DNA of 57,747 bases from SIG440 sp045648205 (GCA_045648205.1 JAZRNM010000021.1:1-57747), one strand, 5' to 3'. Shown: positions 35,888-44,115, counted from the stretch's first letter. Notes: generated by a model not told the origin, from the letters alone. A program made the numbers and translations.

Positions 35888-36604
35888 ATGATAGATATAC
35901 ATACACATATATTACCTGAATTAGATGACGGAAGTCGGAATACAAAAGAAAGCAAAGAAATGCTCGAAATGTTGGCCGAACAGGGCGTTGACACTGTGGT
36001 TGCAACTCCTCACTTTTATATTGATACTATTACTATAGAGGAGTTTGTGAACTCTCGTGATGAGTCGCTGAAAAAGCTCACAGACTGTGTCGGAATTGGT
36101 GAAAGACCACAAATAGCTGTTGGAGCGGAGGTTCAGTTTTTTGCAGAACTTTATTCTGTGGAAAATCTGGAAAGCTTGTGCATAAGCGGAACACGATATA
36201 TGTTGGTGGAGATGCCATTTTCCAAGTGGTCGGGCTCTGTATATAAGAATTTGAGCAAGATATATTCAGCCGGTGGAATAATTCCTATAGTTGCACATGT
36301 GGAGCGATATCTTGAGTTTCAGGAGGAAGATGATGCAGAGGTATTACGCAGGCTGAAGGAATCAAATGCACTTATACAGATTAACAGCAGCTTTTTAATA
36401 TGGAAAAACACAAGACGAAAAGCTCTGAATCTGGTCAAAAAAGGCTTGGTGAATTTTATGGGTTCTGATTGCCATAATGTTGACTCGAGGCCGCCGGAGG
36501 TAAGGCCCGGGTATGATGTTATATATAAAAAATTGGGTGATGAAGGTATTGCTGCATTTGCCTATTGGGCAGAAAAGTTAAAAACAAAGCTTAAGACTTT
36601 TTGA
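35888..36604 (+). CDS. PHP-family protein tyrosine phosphatase (CpsB/CapC/YwqE-like)
   Basis: 238 aa Mn-dependent phosphatase that reverses BY-kinase phosphorylation. PHP metal motifs: 'IDIHTHILPELDDGS' at residues 2-16, 'ATPHFY' near 40, 'GAEVQF' near 80, 'VAHVERY' near 137 and 'GSDCHN' near 195. It follows the kinase as in capsule and exopolysaccharide loci, completing the activator-kinase-phosphatase triad. Confidence 0.92.
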   Translation: MIDIHTHILPELDDGSRNTKESKEMLEMLAEQGVDTVVATPHFYIDTITIEEFVNSRDESLKKLTDCVGIGERPQIAVGAEVQFFAELYSVENLESLCISGTRYMLVEMPFSKWSGSVYKNLSKIYSAGGIIPIVAHVERYLEFQEEDDAEVLRRLKESNALIQINSSFLIWKNTRRKALNLVKKGLVNFMGSDCHNVDSRPPEVRPGYDVIYKKLGDEGIAAFAYWAEKLKTKLKTF

Positions 36605-36613
36605 GGTGAGAAA

Positions 36614-37318
36614 ATGAAATTGTGGAAAAAAATAGTTTTGTGGATAATTTTGTTTTTTCTTGTTTCGGTTATTGCTTTGGCAGTTTGGCAATTTGATAAT
36701 ATAATGGTGCTTGTGAAAACCTTTTCAACTTCGAGTGCAGATATCGCACGGGAAATTGATAGCGAAAAGAAACAACTTGAGCAGGAATTAAAGGAACAAT
36801 ATCCGTCAGTTGTGAGCGATTTTTCTGCAGAAGAAGAAAAGAAAATTATCAAGGGTGAGTTGTCTGTTGAAGAGGCGGTATCTTATCTTAATGAAAAGTT
36901 TGAAAACATAAAGCAAAAGGAAGAAGGCAAAACTGAAAAGCCTGTTCAAAACAACTCAAAAACCAAGGAAGAGGTAGATGCTCTGATTGGTGAGAAAGCA
37001 ATCGAACTATACAGCTTGAAAGCATACTATCTTGGAAAACTTGGTCAGATGGAAGCTTCCGTGAAAAAGGATTATGCGAGTATGCCCAAGGAAAAGAAAA
37101 ACCTTATTGGAAAAAAAGAGCTGGTCAGCAAATATATGGGAACTGCAATGAATTTGTTATCTCAATGCGATGCCCGCGTGGAGGAACTTTTGGCAGAGCT
37201 GAAAGCTGAACTTAATAAGCTTGGTGCGGATACTTCTATAATAAAGAAAATCCGGGATGCTTATGAGAGTGAAAAGAATTTGAAAAAAGCGTATTATATA
37301 AAATTGCTTGAGGAGTAG
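36614..37318 (+). CDS. Membrane-anchored coiled-coil protein of unknown function
   Basis: 234 aa. One N-terminal membrane helix (about residues 5-27) with a basic start, then a lysine/glutamate-rich, mostly helical region; heptad-like stretches at about 45-65 and 195-225 suggest coiled coil. No family recognised. GAGGTGAG precedes the ATG. It begins 9 bases after the phosphatase and ends 23 bases before an SLH-domain protein, so it probably belongs to the same cell-surface operon. The helix could be an uncleaved anchor, leaving the body outside the cell. Confidence 0.75.
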   Translation: MKLWKKIVLWIILFFLVSVIALAVWQFDNIMVLVKTFSTSSADIAREIDSEKKQLEQELKEQYPSVVSDFSAEEEKKIIKGELSVEEAVSYLNEKFENIKQKEEGKTEKPVQNNSKTKEEVDALIGEKAIELYSLKAYYLGKLGQMEASVKKDYASMPKEKKNLIGKKELVSKYMGTAMNLLSQCDARVEELLAELKAELNKLGADTSIIKKIRDAYESEKNLKKAYYIKLLEE

Positions 37319-37341
37319 TTTTGCGGAGAGGGTGTGCTTCT

Positions 37342-38277
37342 GTGATTAACAAAAAATCTTTTATCGGAATTATTCTGGCAATAACTCTTGCTTGCTTGTC
37401 TGTTTCGGCACAGGCATTTTCTGATGTTGACGAAAACTCCAATGTGGGAAAAGCTGTTTCTGAAATGCAAAATCGAGGATATATTCAAGGTTTTGGTGAT
37501 GGAACATTCAGACCGGAGGCGACTCTTACCCGTGCAGAATTTGTTACGGTGATAAACAAAATGTATGGATATTCTGTGGAAGCTGAGAATATATTTACAG
37601 ATGTAAGCGAATCAGATTGGTTTTATGGTGATGTGTTAGCCGGATTTCAGGCGGGTTACATAAAAGGTATGGGGGATGGCAGATTTGCTCCCAACGAGGC
37701 TGTCACACGTGAACAGGTCTGCGTTATGCTGAATTCTATTCTAAAGGTTGGGGACACATATTTTATGCCTGAAATAACTGATAAGGTGTCAGATTGGGCA
37801 AGAGAAAGTGTTGAAAAGCTTGTGGCAAACTATCTGTTTGTGCTTGAAGAAGGCGGCAAATTCCGTGGGACTGAGCCAATTACAAGAGGTGAAGTTTGCG
37901 TTGCACTTGAAAAGTGTATAGTTGAAGTGAATTTTGATGATATAGAAAAAATAAATCTTGACGAACTGGCAGAGGAGGAACTTGAAAGACGACTTAAATC
38001 TGCCATAGATGGTATGGAGACGAAGGTTATACCTGAATTTACTTTTCCTGAAACTGTAAAGGTTGGGGAAATGCTTGTGGAAAGCATGAAAAAATATCTC
38101 AAAGACCATACTTATGATTACGTTTCTGACGCAAAAGAAACGTATGAAGTTTATAGGCACTTGGGAAAGGTCAGGGTGACTGAATTTAAAAATACAATTC
38201 TTAAAAATATGAGTATTGAGGATTTAACAATCTTGTTTGATTTTTTCTATACACCTGAAATAGATGCTGTGAATTAG
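37342..38277 (+). CDS. Secreted S-layer homology (SLH) domain protein
   Basis: 311 aa. A signal peptide (residues 1-26, cleavage probably after 'VSAQA') precedes three SLH repeats of about 50-60 residues beginning 'FSDVDENS', 'FTDVSESDWF' and 'ITDKVSDWAR'; the characteristic 'GDGTFRPEATLTRAEFV' is clear in the first. SLH domains bind pyruvylated secondary wall polymers. The remaining 130 residues are helical and unrecognised. Start: GTG 37342, 10 bases after GGAGAGG; a TTG at 37321 would add seven residues before a less good signal sequence. Confidence 0.9.
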   Translation: MINKKSFIGIILAITLACLSVSAQAFSDVDENSNVGKAVSEMQNRGYIQGFGDGTFRPEATLTRAEFVTVINKMYGYSVEAENIFTDVSESDWFYGDVLAGFQAGYIKGMGDGRFAPNEAVTREQVCVMLNSILKVGDTYFMPEITDKVSDWARESVEKLVANYLFVLEEGGKFRGTEPITRGEVCVALEKCIVEVNFDDIEKINLDELAEEELERRLKSAIDGMETKVIPEFTFPETVKVGEMLVESMKKYLKDHTYDYVSDAKETYEVYRHLGKVRVTEFKNTILKNMSIEDLTILFDFFYTPEIDAVN

Positions 38278-38322
38278 TAAATATAAGAAAAACTGCTTTT
38301 TTGAAAAAATGTAAATTTTAAC

Positions 38323-38351
38323 TTGACAAGAAAGCAGTTTTACTGTATAAT
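38323..38351 (+). promoter_or_regulatory. Strong promoter for the tRNA gene
   Basis: Consensus TTGACA (38323-38328), 17-base spacer, consensus TATAAT (38346-38351). AAAGCAGTTTT in the spacer is an exact inverted copy of AAAACTGCTTT at 38289-38299. Confidence 0.85.
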
Positions 38352-38374
38352 AATTTCTGTTGTAAATTTAATAA

Positions 38375-38451
38375 GGATCTTTAGCTCAGTTGGTTAGAGC
38401 AACCGGCTCATAACCGGTTGGTCCGGGGTTCGAGTCCCTGAAGATCCACCA
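38375..38451 (+). tRNA. tRNA with CAT anticodon (elongator Met or lysidine-modified Ile2)
   Basis: 77 bases with encoded CCA. Acceptor stem GGATCTT/AAGATCC, D-arm GCTC..GAGC, anticodon stem ACCGG/CCGGT with loop CTCATAA, and T-arm CGGGG-TTCGAGT-CCCTG (one G-T pair) with discriminator A. CAT reads AUG as methionine, or AUA as isoleucine if TilS converts C34 to lysidine. The overall sequence looks closer to Firmicutes Ile2-type tRNAs than to elongator Met, but this cannot be settled by eye. It is not initiator: the anticodon stem lacks the three G-C pairs in the initiator arrangement. Confidence 0.93.
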
Positions 38452-38457
38452 ACCCTG

Positions 38458-38491
38458 ATAGACAAGTTTCTTGCCGAAACTTGTCTATTTT
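38458..38491 (+). terminator. Rho-independent terminator after the tRNA
   Basis: ATAGACAAGTTTC (38458-38470) pairs perfectly with GAAACTTGTCTAT (38476-38488), 5-base loop, then TTTTAT. Confidence 0.88.
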
Positions 38492-38531
38492 ATGGGAAAG
38501 ATTTAAAATATAGGATAAAGGAAGAAAGATT

Positions 38532-39821
38532 ATGAGCACATTATTATCTGTTTCTGTAGCCCTGCTGGCTGGACTTTTGATGACGAGGGTTTTTAAACCA
38601 TTCAAATTGCCTTCTGTTACGGCTTATCTGATAGCAGGTGTTTTGATTGGACCATATTGTATTGGTCGTTTAGGCGTTGAAGGGTTTGGCTTTAATTCAT
38701 CAGAAGCTGTTGAAACTCTGAGCCTTGTTGCAGAGGTTGCATTGGGCTTTATTGCCTTTTCAATTGGAAATGAATTCAGACTTTCCGACCTTCAAAAAAC
38801 AGGAAAACAGGCACTTGTTATTGGTGTTTTGCAGGCATTGGTAGCAACCTTGTTTGTTGATTTGGCATTGCTTGTTGTACACTACATAATGCCTGACAAA
38901 TTAACCGTTCCGCAACTTATTACCATTGGAGCAATCGCTACAGCAACTGCACCTGCTGCAACATTGATGGTTGTCCGTCAGTACAAGGCAAAGGGTCCTC
39001 TTACAGATTTGCTTTTGCCCATTGTTGCACTTGATGATGCTGTTGGACTTATTGTGTTTGCAGTATCCTTCGGAATTGCTAAAACCTTGATGGTTGGCAC
39101 TGTGGATATGTTTTCAATAATTGTGAATCCTCTGGTTGAAATTGTGTGCTCATTGACTTTGGGTGCGGTTATGGGTTGGATACTCACTCAACTTGAAAAG
39201 CTATTTAACTCAAACACCAACAGACTCAATATGACAATTGCGTTTGTGTTTTTGACCGTGGCACTTTCTATGGTTGATTTCCATATTGGCTCTGTTCACA
39301 TAAGCTTTTCCTCACTTCTCGTTTGTATGATGTTGGGAACAATTTTCTGTAATATTTGTCCTTTGTCTGAAGATTTGATGACAAAAACCGATAAATGGAC
39401 TTCACCTCTTTTTGCATTGTTCTTTGTTGTAAGCGGAGCTGAGCTTGAACTTGGTGTGTTTACCGACGTTGCAATTGTTGTTATCGGTATGGTGTATATT
39501 CTTTTCCGTTCTTTGGGAAAATATTTTGGAACCTTTGTAAGTGCAAAAATGGTTTCCTGTGCGCCTAACATTTGCAAATATCTGGGAATAACGCTTCTGC
39601 CACAGGCAGGTGTTGCTCTTGGTATGTGTGCAACAGCTATGCAGCTTGGAGAGCAGGGGAATCTTATAAGAAACATAACACTTTTTGCTGTTTTGATTTA
39701 TGAGTTGGTTGGACCACTTCTCACAAGGCAGGCACTGACTGCTGCAGGGGATATTACGCCAATGCCTGATGAAGTTAAGCATCGCAGACAGACAAAGCTG
39801 GAAATGGCAAAAAAACAGTAA
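38532..39821 (+). CDS. CPA2-family cation:proton antiporter (Kef/Na+:H+ type)
   Basis: 429 aa with about 12 membrane segments. 'LPSVTAYLIAGVLIGPY' near residue 27 and the paired acidic site 'VALDDAVGLIVFAV' near 165 are hallmarks of monovalent cation:proton antiporters. No C-terminal NAD-binding (RCK) domain is present, unlike KefB/KefC; the tail is short and charged. The ion (Na+ or K+) cannot be told from sequence. AAAGGAAG precedes the ATG. A terminator follows. Confidence 0.87.
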   Translation: MSTLLSVSVALLAGLLMTRVFKPFKLPSVTAYLIAGVLIGPYCIGRLGVEGFGFNSSEAVETLSLVAEVALGFIAFSIGNEFRLSDLQKTGKQALVIGVLQALVATLFVDLALLVVHYIMPDKLTVPQLITIGAIATATAPAATLMVVRQYKAKGPLTDLLLPIVALDDAVGLIVFAVSFGIAKTLMVGTVDMFSIIVNPLVEIVCSLTLGAVMGWILTQLEKLFNSNTNRLNMTIAFVFLTVALSMVDFHIGSVHISFSSLLVCMMLGTIFCNICPLSEDLMTKTDKWTSPLFALFFVVSGAELELGVFTDVAIVVIGMVYILFRSLGKYFGTFVSAKMVSCAPNICKYLGITLLPQAGVALGMCATAMQLGEQGNLIRNITLFAVLIYELVGPLLTRQALTAAGDITPMPDEVKHRRQTKLEMAKKQ

Positions 39822-39833
39822 TATACTAACATA

Positions 39834-39870
39834 AAAACCGAATGCTGAAAATTGGTATTCGGTTTTTTTG
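39834..39870 (+). terminator. Rho-independent terminator after the antiporter
   Basis: AAAACCGAAT (39834-39843) pairs with ATTCGGTTTT (39857-39866), then TTT. It lies about 10 bases before the next gene's ribosome site, so it separates two transporter genes without leaving room for a separate promoter. Confidence 0.8.
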
Positions 39871-39899
39871 GAGAAAGGAGAATTATTGACATAGGAAAA

Positions 39900-41150
39900 A
39901 TGAAAGAACAATTTAAAATTTCTTTTGATTATTTAAAAACCCTGGTGAAATGGTTGCTTGTGGCTACCCTTGTCGGGGTTGCCGGCGGACTAATTGGTAA
40001 CTTGTTTCACAAAAGCATAGAATATGTTACCGAACTCAGGTCTGAACACAGTTTTCTGTTGTACTTTTTGCCTTTGGGCGGAATTATTATTACATTTATC
40101 TATAAGTTGTGCAAGAGGTGGGGAAAAATAGACACCAATCGCGTGCTTGAAGCGGCGAGAGATGATGAAAAGGTTCCGCTGGTTATGGCACCGTTAATAT
40201 TTGTAAGCACAACTATAACCCATCTTCTGGGTGGCTCCGCTGGCAGGGAAGGTGCAGCTCTTCAGTTGGGCGGAAGCATAGGCTACAATATGGGAAGAGC
40301 TTTCAGATTAAGCAAAAACGACAATCATATAATTGTTATGGCAGGAATGGGAAGTGTTTTTTCTGCGTTGTTTGGAACCCCCCTTACGGCTGCATTTTTT
40401 GCACTTGAGGTAACACGTGTGGGGGTTATGCACTATGCTGCCCTTGTCCCGTGCCTTTTGGCATCAGTGGTTGCCTATTATGTTTCTCTGAAAATGGGTG
40501 CGGTCTATGATGTTTTTAGCAATATAAACACCTATTCCATAGATATAATGCTGATGCTGAGAGTGATTATTTTGGCTCTGCTTTGTGCATTGGTGAGCAT
40601 TTTGTTCTGTGCATCAATCAAAAAGTGCGAAAAGTATATGGACAGATTCCTGAAAAATCCATATTTCCGGGCATTTGTTGGTGGAACGGTGATTGTGCTT
40701 TTGACTAAAGTGTTGGGAACAACGGACTATAATGGAGCCGGAATGGGTGTGATAACCCAAGCTTTGACCAAGGGTGAGGCTGTCCCGGTTGCGTTTTTGT
40801 TGAAGATTATTTTCACGGCAATAACAATTGCGGCAGGGTTTAAAGGTGGAGAGATTGTGCCGAGCTTTTTTATCGGTTCAACCTTTGGTTGTTTCATGGG
40901 TGGTCTGTTGGGGATGGACCCAAGTCTTGGAGCCGCTATCGGTTTTGTGACGCTGTTTTGCGGTGTGGTAAACTGTCCGGTAGCATCAGTTATGCTGGCA
41001 TTTGAAATGTTTGGCGATGGAAACATATTGTTTTTTGCTGTTGCGTGTGGCATTAGTTTTATGATGTCGGGTTATTCTGGACTATACAAAAGTCAGAAAA
41101 TAGCCTATTCAAAGCTTAATGAAGATTATATTGACCGAAACATCAGGTAG
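39900..41150 (+). CDS. CLC-family anion channel/antiporter
   Basis: 416 aa, 10-12 membrane segments; no CBS domains. The central signature reads 'GGSAGREGAALQLGGSIG' near residue 112 instead of the classical GREGP, and the usual GSGIP anion-site motif is not found before it; this resembles the fluoride-exporting CLC-F branch more than ClcA, but that is inference. 'GTPLTAAFFALEV' and 'GGEIVPSFFIGSTFG' are other CLC landmarks, and 'NCPVASVMLAFEMFG' follows. The start is uncertain: ATG 39900 is the first good codon, but AAAGGAG at 39874-39880 is 19 bases away. Confidence 0.85.
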   Translation: MKEQFKISFDYLKTLVKWLLVATLVGVAGGLIGNLFHKSIEYVTELRSEHSFLLYFLPLGGIIITFIYKLCKRWGKIDTNRVLEAARDDEKVPLVMAPLIFVSTTITHLLGGSAGREGAALQLGGSIGYNMGRAFRLSKNDNHIIVMAGMGSVFSALFGTPLTAAFFALEVTRVGVMHYAALVPCLLASVVAYYVSLKMGAVYDVFSNINTYSIDIMLMLRVIILALLCALVSILFCASIKKCEKYMDRFLKNPYFRAFVGGTVIVLLTKVLGTTDYNGAGMGVITQALTKGEAVPVAFLLKIIFTAITIAAGFKGGEIVPSFFIGSTFGCFMGGLLGMDPSLGAAIGFVTLFCGVVNCPVASVMLAFEMFGDGNILFFAVACGISFMMSGYSGLYKSQKIAYSKLNEDYIDRNIR

Positions 41151-41267
41151 TATCAGTGCGATATGGTAAAATAGGACAAAACGAAAATAATATGTCTTTT
41201 ATGACAATTGTATTATTGGAGTTGTTAATGTTAAAATGAAAGAAAGAAATTTTTGGAGGGAATAACG

Positions 41268-42056
41268 ATGAATGATTTTATGAAAACATTTTCGCTTGAA
41301 GGCAAGGTCGCTGTAATCAGTGGTGGCGCAGGATATTATGGCAAGCAGATGGTTAAGGCATTGGCTATGGCAGGCGCAAAAGTATATATGGCATCAAGAA
41401 ATGTTGCCGCAAATGAAGAGGTTGCAAAGGGTTTTCGTGACGAAGGATATACAGTTTTTGCAGAATCACTTGACCTGGGCAGTGAAGAAAGCATTCTTGC
41501 TTTGTGTGACAGAATATATGAAAAAGAAGGCAAGGTTGACGTTCTTGTAAACAATTCTGTGCTCAGAACAATGAGTGGTTATCATGACACAGCTGAGAGT
41601 TTTGCAAAGAGTATGGAGATAAATGCAACAGGTCTCTTCCTGATTTCTCGTGCTTTTGGTGACAGAATGTGTGAGGCAAAAAGCGGTTCAATCATCAACA
41701 TTGGTTCTTATATGGGAATGCTTGGTCCCGATTATAATCTCTACAAAGATACAACAATGAATCAGGATGGTGTTATGCCCGATTATTTCTTCCACAAGGG
41801 CGGAATGACAAACTACACAAGGTATCTTGCGTCACATTACGGAAAACATAATGTTCGTTGCAATGTTCTTGAATTGGGCGGTTTGTTCGGAGGACAACCT
41901 GATTTATTCGTTCAAAGATATAGTGATGCAACTTGTCTTGGAAGAATGGCTGATGACAAAGACATTATGGGAACTCTCGTATTTTTTGCATCAGATGCAT
42001 CAGCTTATATAACAGGCACGGTTATCCCCGTTGATGGCGGATACACAGCGAAATAA
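41268..42056 (+). CDS. Short-chain dehydrogenase/reductase
   Basis: 262 aa Rossmann-fold oxidoreductase. The cofactor motif is 'VISGGAGYYGKQM' near residue 15 (TGxxxGxG variant), 'LVNNSVLRT' replaces the usual NNAG, the catalytic Ser is in 'INIGSYMG', and Tyr/Lys in 'YFFHKGG'. A 20-residue insertion lies between the Ser and Tyr, a feature of a subgroup found in sugar and flagellin-modification loci. The C-terminal 'YITGTVIPVDGGYTAK' is standard. GGAGGG precedes the ATG. It begins a two-gene unit with an aldo/keto reductase. Confidence 0.88.
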   Translation: MNDFMKTFSLEGKVAVISGGAGYYGKQMVKALAMAGAKVYMASRNVAANEEVAKGFRDEGYTVFAESLDLGSEESILALCDRIYEKEGKVDVLVNNSVLRTMSGYHDTAESFAKSMEINATGLFLISRAFGDRMCEAKSGSIINIGSYMGMLGPDYNLYKDTTMNQDGVMPDYFFHKGGMTNYTRYLASHYGKHNVRCNVLELGGLFGGQPDLFVQRYSDATCLGRMADDKDIMGTLVFFASDASAYITGTVIPVDGGYTAK

Positions 42057-42069
42057 GGAGAAAATACAT

Positions 42070-43014
42070 ATGCAAACAATAACAAAAAATGGTATAAATC
42101 TTTCAAAAATGACACTTGGAACGGTTCAGCTTGGTATGAACTATGGCGTAAACAACAAGAATGGTATGCCCACAGAAGAGGAGAGCTTTGCGATTCTTGA
42201 TGCAGCATATGAAGGCGGAGTTACAATTCTTGACACATCTGATGACTATGGCAAGAGTGAAGAGGTTATTGGAAAGTACCTTCAGATGAATCCTGACAAG
42301 CATTTTGATATTTGCACAAAGTTCAAAGTGACAGAGGAAACATCAAAGGATATTTATGCATCACTCAAAGATTTTGCACTCAAGTCTGCAAAGAAACTTT
42401 GCATTGATCGTATTCCGATTTTTATGAGTCACACCGAAAGCAACTTTATTGATTATGGTGACAGACTCATTGAGGCTCTCAATGAACTCAAAAAAGAAGG
42501 ACTTATTATTAATGCAGGCATTTCGCTGTCAAACAAGGACGCACTTGAACCCATTATGGAATCAGGCGGATTTGAGGCAATTCAGTTGCCCTTGAACATT
42601 CTTGATAATGAACCAATCAGAAACGGCTTGATAAAGAGAGTTTCAGATGCCGGTATTGCTGTTTTTGTAAGAAGTGTGTACCTCCAGGGAATTTTCTTCA
42701 AGAAAAAAGAAGATCTTCTTGTTCAGGACCCTGAACGCCCTGAATTGAATCAGAAAATTCTTCCCATTATTGAGAAGATAGGGGAAATTGCGGCAGAAGA
42801 AGGCGTTTCGGTTGCTCAGCTCGCTTTGTCATTCATCAAAGATTCATGTGGAGTGGATTCTCTGGTTATGGGAAGTGAAACTCCTGAACAGGTTGTGGAA
42901 AACATCAAGATGTTCAATGCTCCAAGCCTTTCTGAGTCAACACTCAAGAGAATTCGTGATGAGTTTTCAGATGTTGATCCGTTTGTTATATCACCCTGGT
43001 TGTGGAGAAAGTAA
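42070..43014 (+). CDS. Aldo/keto reductase
   Basis: 314 aa TIM-barrel NADPH oxidoreductase. The catalytic tetrad can be placed: Asp in 'TILDTSDDYGKSE', Tyr in the same segment (near residue 58), Lys in 'DICTKFKV' and His in 'IFMSHTES' near residue 120. N-terminal 'LGTVQLGMNYGV' is typical of the family that includes aldose and sugar-lactone reductases. AAGGAG lies 9 bases upstream. The gap to the SDR gene is 13 bases, so both act in one pathway. Confidence 0.87.
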   Translation: MQTITKNGINLSKMTLGTVQLGMNYGVNNKNGMPTEEESFAILDAAYEGGVTILDTSDDYGKSEEVIGKYLQMNPDKHFDICTKFKVTEETSKDIYASLKDFALKSAKKLCIDRIPIFMSHTESNFIDYGDRLIEALNELKKEGLIINAGISLSNKDALEPIMESGGFEAIQLPLNILDNEPIRNGLIKRVSDAGIAVFVRSVYLQGIFFKKKEDLLVQDPERPELNQKILPIIEKIGEIAAEEGVSVAQLALSFIKDSCGVDSLVMGSETPEQVVENIKMFNAPSLSESTLKRIRDEFSDVDPFVISPWLWRK

Positions 43015-43036
43015 ATAGGACTAAGAAATAAAAAGT

Positions 43037-43070
43037 AATGGGATGTGAAAATGTTTCACATCCCATTTTT
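43037..43070. terminator. Terminator between convergent aldo/keto reductase and DapA-like genes
   Basis: AATGGGATGTGAAA (43037-43050) pairs perfectly with TTTCACATCCCATT (43054-43067), 3-base loop, then TTT. On the minus strand ATTACTTTTT follows. Confidence 0.88.
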
Positions 43071-43092
43071 GTTTTGGAAACTAATCGGAAGA

Positions 43093-43977
43093 TTAAAGCT
43101 CGCCGATTTCCTTCATAACCTTTTCGGTATTAGCACGAATATTGGCATCATTGCCATCGTGTTCATAGTCAAAAGTAAAGATTCCATCCATACCCAAAAG
43201 ATTCATTGAATTTGTGAAGACACTCAAAAGGCTCACACCCTGGGTGAGGTAGAAATCACGAAGACTGAGAATGTTGTCAAGATATTTTGAACATTCAGCT
43301 ATATTGCCAGCCCAAGCAGCTTCGATAAACTTTTTGGTGTTCTTGGGAGTTGATGAGAACATACCATCAAGAACCTTGTCAATTCCGTATGAAAGAGCCA
43401 CATCAAAGACATCGAGGTTGCTGAACAAGAATTCAAAGTCGGGGAGATTGAGTTTTACCTGGCGTGCAAGAACAATATCTCCTGATTTTATACCCAAAAT
43501 GTTCTTGTGCTGTGAAAGCTTCTGAACCATGGGGTATGTAATCTTCTGTTTTGTAATAACTGCCAGGTCGTAGAGGAAGATTGGCTTTGGTGAATAATCG
43601 GCAATTTTTTCGAAGAAGGTCACAAGTGCGTCATTTGCTGAAATAGCATAAAATGGAGTGGTCAAAACAACAGCGTCAAAGTTGTAATCCTTAATCATAT
43701 CGATTCGGTCTTTAACTCTTTCAACAGAGTTGTCCATTGCACCAACAAAAAGAGGAACTCTGCCGTTAACAGCTTCTGCTGCAACTCTTACGATTTCTTT
43801 GTACGCAGAATTCTTGATTGATGACTGAATGCCCATGCTTCCCATAAGAAGAAGACCACTTGCACCAGCTTCAATCTGCATGTTGATTTCTTTAACCAAA
43901 GACTCTGCAACCACATTGCCGTTTTTGTCGAGGGGTGTTCCCAAAGCGGTATAAAAACCTTTTTTAAGTTTATCCAT
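43093..43977 (-). CDS. DapA/NAL-family aldolase-type lyase with altered active-site motif
   Basis: 294 aa TIM barrel of the dihydrodipicolinate synthase/N-acetylneuraminate lyase superfamily. The Schiff-base lysine is in 'ILGIKSGDIV' near residue 160, the Tyr in 'IFLYDLAVI' near 133 and 'LTTPFYAIS' near 106. The usual GTTGE/GSTGE loop is replaced by 'MGSMGIQSS', removing a catalytic Thr and the Glu, so it is neither a normal DapA nor a normal sialate lyase. The genuine dapA is at 47948. It diverges from an AraC regulator and converges on the SDR/AKR pair, and likely cleaves a 2-keto sugar acid of unknown identity. Confidence 0.8.
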   Translation of the reverse strand: MDKLKKGFYTALGTPLDKNGNVVAESLVKEINMQIEAGASGLLLMGSMGIQSSIKNSAYKEIVRVAAEAVNGRVPLFVGAMDNSVERVKDRIDMIKDYNFDAVVLTTPFYAISANDALVTFFEKIADYSPKPIFLYDLAVITKQKITYPMVQKLSQHKNILGIKSGDIVLARQVKLNLPDFEFLFSNLDVFDVALSYGIDKVLDGMFSSTPKNTKKFIEAAWAGNIAECSKYLDNILSLRDFYLTQGVSLLSVFTNSMNLLGMDGIFTFDYEHDGNDANIRANTEKVMKEIGEL

Positions 43978-44052
43978 TTTTTAATCACCTTTCTTTTGAT
44001 AAAGAATTATTTTATATTTTTAATTAAATACCAAAATAAAGGAAATGTCTAC

Positions 44053-44109
44053 ACATAAATAAGACATTAATTTGAGTTTATGTCGGCTCAGTACATAAAA
44101 AAACATAAA
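44053..44109. repeat. Cluster of ACATAAA boxes in the divergent control region (candidate AraC operator)
   Basis: ACATAAA occurs at 44053-44059, 44093-44099 and 44103-44109, and inverted (TTTATGT) at 44077-44083. The inverted pair 44077/44093 forms a palindrome with a 9-base gap. All four copies lie within 60 bases just upstream of the araC promoter and 80-130 bases from the divergent lyase start. Some occurrence by chance is expected in AT-rich DNA. Confidence 0.45.
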
Positions 44110-44115
44110 TTTGTA

